From the NCBI GenBank assembly GCA_009763385.1, contig CM019831.1:88261845-88325844 (forward strand): 64,000 bases of DNA. The letters are read 5' to 3'. This document shows positions 48,201 through 60,576 of this stretch, piece after piece (the stretch's first letter is position 1; each line of letters starts with the position of its first letter). Below the pieces are notes generated by a model. The model was not told the origin of the DNA. It worked only from the letters and a program-made list of their open reading frames with translations, and did no database searches. Both the position numbers and the translations under genes were made by a program. This DNA comes from Coix lacryma-jobi var. lacryma-jobi. Lineage: Eukaryota > Streptophyta > Magnoliopsida > Poales > Poaceae.

Positions 48201-50236
48201 AAACATTCTAAGCATGTTAGAAAAGCTAGACTAAAGAGCAGTTATAAAGCATGGTGCACATAAAAACATAATTCTAGGCGTAACCATGTATGAAAACAGT
48301 TTGTGTACATCTTAAACTTGTTAGACAGTTCATGATTAACCCAAATTAAATTTCTTACATGCACTTATTACTTTACCTAATTTAGCAAGGTGAAGCAGAG
48401 AGCTACTACATTTTAAGCCCAGAGAATTCTAGAAATTTATAGCAGTTCTCTCATGTATTTAGTAGACTATTACAATCATTTCAGCATATTTGAGCAAGTA
48501 AAACAGTCTACATAATCTAGCAAGTAAGCATGCTTAAAACAACTTAAACAGATTTAAACCATTTAATGTTGTTAAACAACAAGTTTTTGCAGTTTTCTTG
48601 CAGCAACATAATACTAGTATGGTATGAAAATTAGTTTCACCAACTTTTGATTCATATAACTCTAGTTCTCACTATTGCAAGAAGACAAGGAGGAAACAAG
48701 ATTACATGATTATAACATGATAAAGCAACTAAACAATAGGTCTTAGTACCTTTCCTTGCTAAAGCATGTTAAAGCTAACAAAACTAGAATTACATGTTTA
48801 GGAAGCACTTAGCATACCCAACAAAACTGCATACAAAACAGGCTCAAGCAACAAGTTTTATTGTTTCTTTAGGTGGAGCATTTGAAAACAAAACTAACCC
48901 AATTGGGTTCACCCAAAAGAGAGTTTCCTATCTCAGAACATGGCATAGTTGTCACACAAGTAGGATAAGATCATTACCAAAATTTGGTTACAACAAAGCA
49001 TTTTAGCATAGGGGATAACTGCTAACCATTAGAAACTTTATTGTCTAACTACTCTAGTAAACAAACATAAAGTAGGGCAAGAGAACACCCAATCATGATA
49101 AATTAGCAGGGTTATTCAAATAATAGCATACATGGTATTTACTTCTAGCCTAAACAAACAATCACTTATCTCACTAATATGTAAGCACTCATGTAGAATA
49201 TTGCACACTACTAACCATAAAGAACAGACCATATTCCATCTCGCTTATAACAACATACAACATCAAATAGAGCATTTATTTCTGACTTTTACAAAGAACC
49301 TAGCACATCATATTGAAGCACTAGCTCACAACAAACTTTCATCGTTATAGGAACAAAGGTGAGGAAGCATTTTGATGCACAAACAACCATTATGTTTTAG
49401 CCTTACATTATTCACACTTGACAACAAGTTGTTTATTATTAGAACAAAGGTGAGAGAAGCATGTTCATGAGCAATGCACAACAAGATGTATGCTCGTACT
49501 ATACGTCCTCATGAATTGCCAGCCTGAGGCGACAATCACGTTCTAGATCGGTGGCATAACACGCACTCTCGATATAACTAGTCGTCAACTATGCATACGC
49601 ATACGAGGTTAGCGTACCTGCAGGAAATCTCATTTCAGCCCATTCCCACAACAGATATAAATACATTGCAGGAATTTAAATCTAGATACTGTCTTAGGTG
49701 CATACCCAGTATACACGTAAGTAGTATATGCGCCCATCATAATAATATTACTCCCGTAATTAAATACCTTCATATATACCTGTGTGTAACATGTATATAA
49801 TCCAGTACCAAACTAGCACTTCCCTAGACCAACATTTGTTTGGTCATGCTCTCACAACTCACACTTACCTGAGCGTAGGTGCAACGTTGCATAAAATAAA
49901 TTCAACTACCCCACATATGTGAGTACATCATATGTGAGGGCTACCTCCAACATTAGACCACAGGGTAGCATAGTGCGGTCATCACACGTACCTTTTGTGT
50001 CGATGTGTCGATGCAAGTAATTAAAACCCCCTAGAGTTAGTATTACTTAACTAAGCCACCTAAAAGTCCTAGTTGGGCATAACTGGAGGTTGTCGCTAGC
50101 ATATAGTTTACAAATTAGGTTTTGACAAACTTGCCTACAAGCTAAAGCTTTTTAGATAAAATAGGCTTTGCAAAATCAAAACTTTGTTTTAAAACCATGC
50201 ACAAGACAGTATGCTTAACCTTGCTCTGATGCTAGT
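45241..50236 (-). mobile_element. Internal region of the LARD-type element, non-coding
   Basis: It is bounded by a polypurine tract (45241-45260) and a primer-binding site (TAGCATCAGAGC on the - strand, about 50224-50235, two bases off the usual sequence). No gag, protease, integrase or reverse transcriptase motif was seen on either strand; the longest frame (45468-45881 +) is unrecognised and runs against the element's direction. The part 47750-49460 is rich in A and C on the + strand with many CAACAA words. Confidence 0.7.
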
Positions 50237-53200
50237 TGTAATAGAACCGTCCAATTTATAAGAGCATAAGTGCAAAAACCTCTGCCGGAGGAGCTGAATT
50301 AGCACACTTGAGCCCATATAAACCCGGTAGTCCGTGAAATCCTGAGGGATTTCAAACTTTTTCAACATCTCAGCCAAGATCGCATGGTCAAGCAAATACA
50401 GATCATGTCCATGGAGCTTTGCAGCGGAAATAATATTACAATAGAGTTTCCAAATAAAGATACAAGTTGGGTTCCACTTAATTTAGAAGAACAACATAGC
50501 TTTGAAATGAATACCATAACATAAGTTGAAATACTTTGCTAGCTCGAGTGACATCCTCCAACAACAGCATAAGAGAAGAAGTATGGAACTGCCGAGCCCA
50601 CCGACACTGGCGATCACCTCTCGGCAGGCCTAACCTTCACCTGCAACAAGGTGGGATAAACCCTGAGTACTCGAATGTACTCAGCTAGACTTACCCGTCA
50701 TAAACCAGAAATAAAATGACACCAAGGAGTATGCAAGGCTGATATAAGAGTGGAGCTGGCAATGACCACAGTTTTGCATAAAAGCATAAGTAATAAAGTA
50801 GCATTATCTTTTACTTACTAGCTGCAGGTTTTAGATAAATAATTAACCTACTCAACTAGATTAGCACCTGTTCTAAAAACAGTCATGGTAGTGATTTGAT
50901 CGATCACCACAATATAACAAATAGACCAATTAACAATTGCCAACAGTGCCACGATAACTGTCATGTGTTCCACAATTTCAGTATCAAGGTCGATCGGAGT
51001 TCAAGTCAAGGGCTCACTATCCAGGAGCGATGGCGATTATAATCGATTCCTAACCAGCTGGTGATTTTATTCCCCACACAAACCACACTCACCGGCCAAA
51101 GTGAGCTACAGATAACCACAACACTGTTCTAGGAAGCCGCGGACTCGACTGCCACCAACATACCAGGAGGCAAGCCCGACTACCAAGGAGTTGGACTTAA
51201 CCACCATCTCCCGGGTCTTACTATTCGCGCCCCCGCATTCCAATACCCCCTTCGTGGCTTCGGCAGATGCGTGGGGTTTGAGAGCCGGCCTGGAACAATG
51301 AGCGGCTTCGCGGTCGGAACGAGTTATCCTTCCAGTTAAATGTGGGGCATGCGTTCAACATGACAAGAAGGCCATCTTAACAAGATACTGTTTTACAATA
51401 CGACACGGCTAGAAATACTGTAGCACAACGCTATAGGAATCTGTCGATCTCCATTTTCCACAACACTCAGTTATCTCACTTACTGGCAATATCCTGTTAA
51501 CGGTCAAGTAACCACCTATTACTCGCGGGTAACATGAAGGTTGCCCGACTTCTACCGGTCTAAGCATGGCTAAGCATATAAGTCGAGCCTAGACCTAGCA
51601 CGGTAACAAGGGTGTATATCTCAAGTAATCAAGGTAAGGATAAGTAATGAAACAACGATTTCACACAACTCCTATAACTTAATGCAACAATCATTATATT
51701 AACTCAATTGCATTTATAAAAGAGTGGGTGGGAGACTTAGAATGCTCCGGGGCTTGCCTGGGAACCAACACTAGGTTAGTGTTAAGTGACACTTGCTTGG
51801 CAAGCATCTCCACTTCTGGCACTTGTTTAGCTTGCATCTTCGGGACCATCCACCAAACACCATCTTCGGGTTTAGCTTCACCATCCCGTCCTTCACGGCA
51901 TATCTACCGCACCTAAATGAGATGCACAATGCAAGCGTATGAATGCAAGGCAAACACCCATGAAACAAACACAAGGATTACTAACTATTTCACGTAAGCA
52001 ATCAGAATAACTCGAACAGGAGAAGACACAACTTTAAATATTAACTTAGCACACACATTGCATACTTACTTCAGTAGGTTAAGGTTATATTAATGTGTTA
52101 CACAAGGTTCATTATGCATGTAGACACATTAACTAGAACAATCAACTAGGACTATATTACATACATCACCCATTTGACACATGCATGCACATTTAGCTCA
52201 CACTTTAGTTAAACAAGTTAACCAACATTATAAGCATATGTATATACTATATTGGGTAGATTAATTTAGCAACATAGTATGCACAAGGTAATTATTAACA
52301 AGGCATGACATAGCATCAAGTATCACCTAAACAATCTCAGACTTATAACAAGCAACTTAGTTTATTTGCACAGTTTGGACAGCACACAACAAGCACTCAA
52401 TTTAATCACAACTGGAGCTACACACATCCAAACAAGGTGACCTTAGACTTTCTGGAAAGATTATGAACTTATCTACAACTTTGTTATTATTCACTAAGTA
52501 TGATTCAATTATTAAGAAGACCAAACATTATATGCAAGACAGTTCTATCCAAACTTTAGACAGAATATGACTTCTACCTTCAAACAGCCATAACCATAGA
52601 TTATAGCACCAAAAGACTTGATATGAGACCTGTTGGAAAGATTATTAAGTTGTCTACAACTTATTTATAATCATCTCAAATTGATTAAGCAGTTATCAAG
52701 GTCAAACAATACAAACAAGCAAATCTGTCCAGACTTGAACAGATTCTGAACCTTAACTTAAAACATGTGTATCTAAAGATCTAGATCACCCAAAATAGTG
52801 ATCTAAGACTTTTTAGAAATCTTATAAAAAGCACTACAACTCTTCTATTAATATGAAGACATGATTCACAAGATAAATTAGCCAAACAGTTCCCTCTTTC
52901 AGATCTGCAGAGAAGCAAAGAAAACCTGTCAGCAAACTTCTAAAATCTGTAACTCCTAAACCACTTGGCCTAAAATCATGAAATTTCAGGACAAACAAGA
53001 TGAGAAAGTTATCTATAACTGTTGTATAGAACACATCTACAGAAAACATTGTTATCATCACGAACTAATTACCACCACAGAAACTATACATGCAGCCATT
53101 TCAGTAAAACTAGACATACACACAGCAGTTAAGTAATTAAATCACAACTAGAGCTACACAACTCTAAATGACACACAACAAGACATTTTGGAAAGCTTAT

Positions 53201-55346
53201 GAAATTTCCTACAAATCATCTTTAAAAATCTCAGCATGATTCGCTAGTTAACATGGTGAAACAACTGCATTCACATAATCTGATCTAGGCATAAATAGAG
53301 AGCAACCATTTCTGAAACTGAACTTAGAACAGCAATAACTCATAATCTATTTGACCACAAATAATGAAACTTTAACACAAGCTAGATATGTAAGTTATCT
53401 ACGACTTTTCTATAGACAAGTTTCACAGAAAACACAATTTACAAGGGCAAATATTTAAGCCCTATAAACTGTCCAGAACATCCCGAAATGAACTATAGAG
53501 AGAAGATAAATCTAAAACTCTATGCTTTGCATAAAACATGGCCACAATAAAATTTCCCAATATACAACAATGCCATATAAAGGCACTGGAACCACCAATT
53601 CTATTTCTACATGCAAACATTTACCACAAATCATTTTAATCTATTTAACGAGCTGAAAGCAAGATAAATTCATAACTAATTCATACATGTACCAATAAAT
53701 CTGAAATTTGTATCACAGCACACACATGACAAGAGGATCCTACCATAAAAATTTCACATCATTTCAAGCAACATAACAGCACAAAACAATTAAGGATCTA
53801 TTAGTAAATCTAATGAGTCATACAACATTGCACAAAAACCCAACAAAGGGTTTCAGCTTTACTAGGTGAGGCTTCTTCTTTATTTTCACGGGGAATCGTC
53901 GGGAACGGAGACGGAGGCCAAGCTCGGGCGCAGAGGAGGCCGGGACTTTAGGCTAGGGTTTGAGCAAGGGGCTGGCCGGCCCTGCTGCTGGCTGCTGAGC
54001 GCTGCTGCCGGCTACTGCCTTCCTGTAGGCGGCACTGCCTGGCTGGAGCCGTGGTCAGGGGAGGACCGCGCGGTCACAGAGGCTGCGGCAATCAGGCGGA
54101 TGCCGGTCAGGGCAAAAAAGAACGGGAAGGAGAAGGGAGGAGAGGAAAAAGTTGCTGCCACACTTTTGCTGGGGAGGAGGATAGCGGCTAGAGACAGGAG
54201 GCGGCCATCAGGGAGAGGAGGAGCTGCACACTGCTGCCATGGCTGGAGCAGCTGCTGATTTTTTTTTCTGCTGTTCATCAATGGAGGAAGAACAGAGAAA
54301 GGGGAAAAAGAGAGAGGAAGAAAGACTGAGTGAAGGAGAGGATGAGAGAGACCGAGGGGGCTCGGTCCTTTTTCACGGAGAGAGAGGACGCGCGGCCTCA
54401 GGACGAGGGCCGGCGGCCACAACAATTTTTCTCCGAGAATTTCTTTCCCAAAATGGTAAGTTTCTGAAAACTTTCGGTCAAACTCCAAAATTGCGAACAA
54501 TGCTCAAACAGACCCCGATTTCTATGAAACTAATTTTGTTGTCGCTGTCTTGATGAGTACTCCGACTTTTGTTAAGGGCAATTGGTCAAATTTCCAATGG
54601 TTTGCCCGGTAACGATCATCGACGGCAGCTTCGCGGTGACCGAAATTCCAATTTCGCAGTACAAACTTAACCAATTTCCGGAACCTGAAATTTGCGCTGT
54701 ACTTCATCTTGCGAGCTCATTTTCGCTATTTTTGGCACTGATCCAGGTCTTGGTCATAAAACAAAATTTGTTCCTCTCGATCTGTACTACAACTTTCGTT
54801 TAAGGCGCACTGACATGCGAACAATTGAAAATACCGTTCAACGCCGGTCAAAGCAGTCACCCGATAGGGTCTGAATTAGGGTTTCTCGTCGGTCGGGGCA
54901 CTTTTTGGCCATTTGCTCAACACGGAACTTTCATAACTTTTGATCGTGAGTTCATATATAGTTGACTGAGCATAATTGCAACAATTGGTTGAACTCAAAT
55001 GATTTCCTTCAGTTAATCAGCCATTATAGGCAAAGCTGTTACTCGTCATTTCATGTGACTTTTTGATTCCAAACTTCACGAAACTTTTTTGCCAGTCATG
55101 ATAGACATGAACTGAGGTGGGGCACATGAAAAATCCTGGTTTAGTATGAATCCTTAATATTCATAAATTAGCCATCATTATTAACTGGCTCTATTAATTA
55201 TTTCCCGAATAATTCAAACTGGAGTTCCATCTCTGAAATTGATCCTAAAACTTCTGTCACCACTGACCACACTTGAATTATTTATTCATCGTCACTTGAT
55301 ATACCATATCTGTGCTCAACTGACGGTGAACACCTGGGGTGTTACA
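50237..55346 (-). mobile_element. LTR-B (5,110 bp), full-length giant LTR
   Basis: In + coordinates it starts TGTAATAGAACCG and ends CTGGGGTGTTACA. The hairpin motif is at 50663-50684, 426 bp inside the - strand 3' end. The GC-rich block 53860-54430 holds an unrecognised open frame (53866-54258 +) overlapped by another on the - strand. This block is deleted from LTR-A. Confidence 0.85.
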
Positions 55347-55351
55347 TAGGT

Positions 55352-57338
55352 GTTGGAGAGCTTGCTTGTTTGCTTTTTATTTTTCTCTTTCTTCTTTTCT
55401 CCCCCATGCTTCACCTTGCACTCATAGGACTTGTGGTCTTCCTTGTGGCAAACGTAACAAACCACGGTTTGCTCGTCATCAAGCTTCTTCACTCCCTTAT
55501 TGGTGTTATCTTGATGAGTTCGGGTTTGCTTCGCCTTGCCTTTTGCTTGGGTGAAGTCCTTGGTGAGGCGAGCCACTTCTTGCCTTAGTAGCTCATTCTC
55601 CATTGCAACCTCTTGTGTGCATGCTTCTACAATCATACTTTCAACACAAGCTTGTTTGCATATGGGTGAGTCTAAATCAAGTAAATCAATGCAAGAAGTT
55701 GAGGCATCCTTTTTAGATATATTAAAGATTGATTTCTCAATTTTAGGTGCCTCGGTGGGGTTTGCTCGGATGGTTTCAAGATTAGCAACTTTGTTAGTTA
55801 GCTCATCACAATGCTTGCACATAATTTCCATTTTAGCAAGCAAACTTTTGTAAGCATCTTGTGTGCTAGCTAACTTTGCTTTTAGTTTTTCATTTTTCTT
55901 AACAAGTTGCTCATCATTACTTGTGCTATCACATGTGCTTGTACTAGCCTCAAGTTTCTCAATTTTGTTAGATAGCTCAACATTCAAATTTGAAAAGGTT
56001 TCATATTATTCAAGCATAGCATTGTAGGCTTGTTGAGAGCTATCTAATTTTTCTTTTAAAGCATTGATTTTCTTTTGTTGACTAGTACAAGCTTTAGCAT
56101 AATTGAGATTATCTTGCACAAGTTCATTATTGGAAGGTAGCTCATCATCACTATCACTATCTCTATCACTATCACTAGAGATAGAGCTTGTGTTACCTCA
56201 TGCCATAAGGCACATACGTGAGGAGCTTGATGATGAGTGCTTGCGGCCATGCCTCTTGTGTTGGGCTTCATCACCACTTGATGAATCATCCCATGTCTTG
56301 ATGGTGGTTAGAGCTTTGGCCTTTCATCCCTTCTTTTTCTTGTCATTGGGTGTGGGCTTTTGTTTTGGACAATCTTCCACAAAGTGCCCTCTCTTGCCAC
56401 ATCTATAACATCCCTTTTTTCTTTGTTCTCTTCTTTGATTGGTGAAGAGGCAATCTTCAATTGTGATGGGCACACCCTTGACATTGAGCTTGTGGATCAT
56501 CCTCTTCACTCCTTTCATAAGCCTGATTCTTCATCGTCGTCATCCTCTTCTTCTTCATTTGAGGAGCTTGAGCTTGTCTCAACTTGCTTTTTGCCCTTCA
56601 TCTTTTTGTGCTCACATGTGAGAGCAATGTCTTTGCTTGATGAAGTGGCTTCTTCTTGACCCATCTTGCGTGTCATTTCAAATGCCACCAATTTGCCAAT
56701 GACAATGGCCGGGGTCATGGTGCTCAAGTCCTCCATGTTGTGGAGGATGGTGATGATGGTTGCATATTTGTTCTTTGGAAGCACAGAGATGATCTTCCTC
56801 ACAATATCCGCATCACCTAGCTTTGTAATTCCTATTGAATGGAGCTCATTGATAATTAGATTCAACCGAGAATACATATCACGAACAAGCTCATTATCAT
56901 TCATTTTAAAGGAATCATAGCTTGTTTTAGTTAGGTGATGTTTTTGCTCACGTACATTACTTGTACCATCATGGAGCTCATGTAGTTTTAACTAAATTTC
57001 ATGAGATGTTTGCAAAGTAAAAACTTGGTTAAAGACATCCATGACAATAGATTCAAACAAGCAATTTTTAGCTCTAGCATTAAGATGAATTTCTTTTTCA
57101 TCACCCGCGGTAGGCTTCTCGGGATTTTTAATGGGTTTCATCCCGTCGCGGGTGACTCTCCAAACACCTAGATCAACGACTTCTAAAAAGCAAGCCATCC
57201 TAGCACTATAGTAAGGGAAGTTAGTGCCGTCAAAGTGCGGAGGCCTAGAGATATCCATCCCAACCTCTCTTAGGGGTGTCGGCTCGAAGGCGACGAAGCC
57301 AAGAGTCCACAAGGGAGCCAACCTGCTCCGATACCAAT
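55352..57338 (-). pseudogene. Copia gag with several nonsense codons
   Basis: Reading from 57321 down the - strand: N-terminal gag (RPPHFDGTNFPYYSARMACF), a stop at 56992 replacing a Trp codon, then a UBN2-type gag domain (56904-56515: YSRLNLIINELHSIG, VRKIISVLPKN). An acidic Ser/Glu/Asp stretch follows. After a further stop comes a zinc knuckle CYRCGKRGHFVEDC (about 56410), then coiled-coil-rich sequence (LSNKIEKLEAS, CDELTNKVANLE). A second Cys-rich motif CYVCHKEDHKSYEC lies at about 55460. At least four in-frame stops break it. The frame continues at 41560 once the LARD insertion is removed. It would have formed the particle protein of the element. Confidence 0.78.
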
Positions 57339-58814
57339 TGAAAGGAACGTGACGCCTAAGAGGGGGGGGGTGAATTAGGCAACTTAAAACTTCTACTCTA
57401 AACTATGGCCTTTAATAACCACCTAATCAAAACCTATGCAAGAAAGTAAACTATCTAATGTGCAACTAAGGTTTTGCTAGGTGTGTTTGCTATCTCTACC
57501 GCAAAAGGAGTTAAGCAACCTAGTTTCCAAACCTATCAACTAGCATATATGGCTAGGATAGGTAAAGCTCATAAACAAGGTAACAATGTAAATACGGAAG
57601 CTAAAGAGTGTGATAGAGATGCAAACTCCCGTTTACGACTCCGGTATTTTTACCGAGGTATCGAGATGCGCGCAAGCTTCCCCCTAGTCCTCGTTGGAGC
57701 CTCTCGCAAGGAATCCCTCGCAAGTGCCAAGCTCCCGGTCGGGTAACTCCGAGGATAGCTCCGGTCCTTCCCCACGCGCAAGTGGGTCTCCGGTTAAGCC
57801 ACTCGTGGCAAAGCCTCTCCTGGATGCTCCCCGCCATCTTCACTATCAAGTTTCCGGCCGAACCGCCGCGGGCCTTGTTCCCTTCGGTACACGGAGGCGG
57901 CCACACCACAAACGCGGTTGGTGTGATCTCGCAAGACTACAAGCCCCGCCGATGTACAACAACGGTGCGCGCAAGCACCGGTAGACAAGAGGTTTTCAAC
58001 CTCACTAAACACTAGGCCTAACACCTAGAGCAAGCGCAAAGCGGTGGTCTAACTAGCCTAAGCACTTCGCAAAGCACCTACACTAATCACTTAGTATATC
58101 ACTTGAGCACTTTGGAGGCTAGAGCAACTAAATATGTGTCTATGAACTTGGTACACTTCCTTGAGCTCCAAACTTACTGTTTTGGCTGGCCATGGGGGTA
58201 TATATAGAACCCCAAACAAATAGAGCCGTTGGGCACCAAAGATGTTCTTCACTGCGTAGCATCAGACGCTGGAGTCGTAACCATCGGACGCGTCCGATGC
58301 TCCTTTAACCGCTAGATGCCAGCCTGGCACTGTGTCACAACGGCTACTCAGCGTCCGATGCCTGATCACCGGACGCGTCCGATGCTGCCAGAGCCTTTCT
58401 GCATAGGCATCGGACGCAGGGTCTCAGTGTCCGATGTACTCAGTCTCAGCGTCCGATGCTCCTGCTGGCGCTGACATGAGCTAGGGTTTGCCAACGGTGC
58501 GTCCGATGCCTGGGAAGGCAGCGTCCGATGCAGCGTTTGATGTCCCTTTGTCTTTGTTTCTTCGCGTTTTCTTGCGCCGTCTTGCTTCCATTCTTGTGCC
58601 TTGGACTTTGCTTGATCTTGAGAGTCTTCTATTGAGCTTCAATGTCTTGCTTGAGGTGTTGATCATCGGATCACCACGTCGGTAGTCCAAATCACATTTG
58701 CATCCTATTGGACTACAAAACAAACACTTGTAAACGCATTAGTCCAATTTGGTAATGTTGTTCATCAAACACCAAAATCCAAAGTTAAATGGGCCGAGGT
58801 CCATTTTCCTTACA
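57339..58814 (-). mobile_element. 5' LTR of the nested Copia element (1,476 bp)
   Basis: In + coordinates it begins TGAAAGGAACGTGACGCC and ends TTTTCCTTACA; ACAAC follows at 58815-58819, matching 34586-34590. A primer-binding site, TGGTATCGGAGC on the - strand, lies beside it at about 57325-57336. The GCGTCCGATG cluster recurs at about 58258-58545. Open frames here (57474-58024) are shared with the other LTR and are not genes. Confidence 0.9.
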
Positions 58815-59525
58815 ACAACAAATAAAATACTTTATATGAATATTGTAAGTCTCAATAAGATATGCAACTTCATAATTTTGAATTTTGTTATTTGAAGTCG
58901 TTAAGATTGTAAAAGAAATAAAACAAAATTTCAGCAGCATATTATTCGCGTACTAGAGTCTGCCATCCTAAAGGAACCATGTTCTCAAATACAATGACAA
59001 ATAAAGATAGTTTATATATGCAAATTATAGTCACTGATGAGACCTATAAATTTATTATTTTGACAAGCTCGAATACGCGAATAATAAGCTATTAAAACTT
59101 TATATTATTATTTTTGCCATCTTAACAATCTTAAATGAGAAATATTAAAACTAAAAAGTTATAGATCTCATCGAGGGCTACAATTTTCATATATAATTCA
59201 TCTTCATCCGACATCATATGCAAAAGATATGATTTTAAAAAAAATAACTAAGTGTACCGCTGATGTGTAGGTCCCACCTGTCAGGTCTATATAAGCACTG
59301 AGTCAGTCTGACACATCAGCTAACGGGTCGGTTAAGCGCTCATTGGGACCTAGATGACACCCAAACTAATTTCAGGGACCTAGAAATACGTTTTTAGACT
59401 TTGGGACTTATACGATACCTGCCGACAACTTTAGAGACCTAGAAATGTGTTTTTAAAAGTTTGAGACCTATATGACACTGGCTAATAACTTTAAGGACCG
59501 TCAGTGTATTTTACTCTTTATTTTT

Positions 59526-59868
59526 TATTGGTATGTGAATACCATATCTGACATGCCACGTAACATTCGATGCGACATCCTAGAACTTTTCACCCGCCAA
59601 AGAAACACCTCCAAAGAAGACACTAAGTATAACGCCATTTACATCCATGACTGCTGGAATGGTTTTTGCAGCAACGGAGAAGTCATCGACCAACTCCTCT
59701 TCAATTCTCCGGTTTGGAGTTTTCCGGGATGCCAAATTCCAAGAGGCAAAGGTCGTAGTCGGAGCGCATTTGCACTGCGGCCAAAGAAGCAATAGCCCCT
59801 TGGTGCTTCCCATGGGTGACCACCTCTCTGACGTGGTCCAATATGGCCCCCAAACGATCTTCAAGCAG
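59526..59868 (-). pseudogene. Broken coding fragment split by the Harbinger element (left half)
   Basis: From 59868 down, one frame reads LLEDRLGAILDHVREVV and GAIASLAAVQMRSDYDL, then a stop. A second frame carries on with EEELVDDFSVAAKTIPAVMD. This recalls a helical hypothetical protein common in grass repeat-associated annotations, now frameshifted. The other half appears to lie at 63913-64000. The identification is tentative. Confidence 0.4.
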
Positions 59869-60576
59869 GAAGCCTCCAATCGTTATGCATTTGGAGCTAT
59901 GCATTTTAGGCAATTGGAGCACCCCAAATGAAAATGGCAAGGCTAAATTCGGGTGTTCTCCAACCGTTATGCAAAATGCATAGTCCAACATGTATTTTTT
60001 TTTCCGAAAATATTTTTTTCTCGGCAATATTCCCGCGCCGCACTTTTTCTCGCGCCAAACGTCGCCACATTTCCCGCGCCAACATCGCCCCTGTTCGTCT
60101 CGCCGCCGTCGTTTCCTCCAGGTCGCGGTGAGGCGCTTCCAAATCAGGTCACGATCGGAGGTGGCTGAAGTACGAGCAACACCATCGCCATCGTTCACCA
60201 TCAGCTCCCGATCGTACGTACCCGTTCACTTCCCGGTCACTTCCCGTTCATCATTAGCTCGCGATCGTACGTCAGTTCCCGATCGCCATCACTTTCCCGT
60301 TCACCATCAGATCCTGGTCGCCGCCAGTTCGTCGTCAAGGCAAGGTACTGGAGAATTTCGTGAAGCCAACATGGGGTCCAGGGTACCGGAGAATGGACCA
60401 AGCCGTATTGCACAGCGCATAGCCAAGGTTTGCACTTCGTAGCCGAATATCTTGATCCAATTCATGTGTTCTTTGTTCCATGTTCTGAGCTGCGCAATTA
60501 TTATCAGTTGAGGGCTTCCAGATCACGTCGCCGAAACCAATTGCTTGACGATTCTTCAGACGACGAGGCCTACGAC

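Larger units (their letters stand above)
41566..55346 (-). mobile_element. Large non-coding LTR retrotransposon (LARD type), tandem with a third LTR stump; TSD TAGGT
   Basis: The whole block is flanked by TAGGT at 41561-41565 and 55347-55351, and removing it rejoins the Copia gag (KLSNTY + TNKVNN). On the - strand the order is: LTR-B 55346-50237, primer-binding site, internal region 50236-45241, polypurine tract, LTR-A 45240-41776, then a second primer-binding site with about 130 bp of internal start (41775-41641) and the last 75 bp of an LTR (41640-41566). This is the order expected of two tandem elements sharing an LTR after a large deletion. The internal region shows no gag or pol. Giant LTRs with non-coding interiors fit the class called large retrotransposon derivatives. 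Confidence 0.82.
34103..59516. mobile_element. Mutator-like element with long TIRs, split by nested insertions
   Basis: The left end starts GAGTAAAATGCAGTGACGG at 34103. The right end, in reverse complement from 59516, starts GAGTAAAATACACTGACGG, and the match continues for about 430 bp into the element. The flanks are TTTATTTTT at 34094-34102 and 59517-59525, a perfect 9-bp duplication, diagnostic of Mutator-type insertion. Without the Copia insertion the element is only about 1.2 kb. It has no transposase, so it is a non-autonomous long-TIR element. Part of the interior (58820-58975) is a diverged direct copy of the left arm (about 34420-34560). Confidence 0.85.

Noticed and set aside
53866..54500. 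Open frames of 130 and 162 codons on opposite strands
   Set aside because: They are confined to the GC-rich part of LTR-B, absent from LTR-A, and have no known domain.
57474..58024. Open frames repeated at 34724-35274
   Set aside because: They are the same LTR sequence in the two LTRs of one Copia element and have no start or domain evidence of coding.
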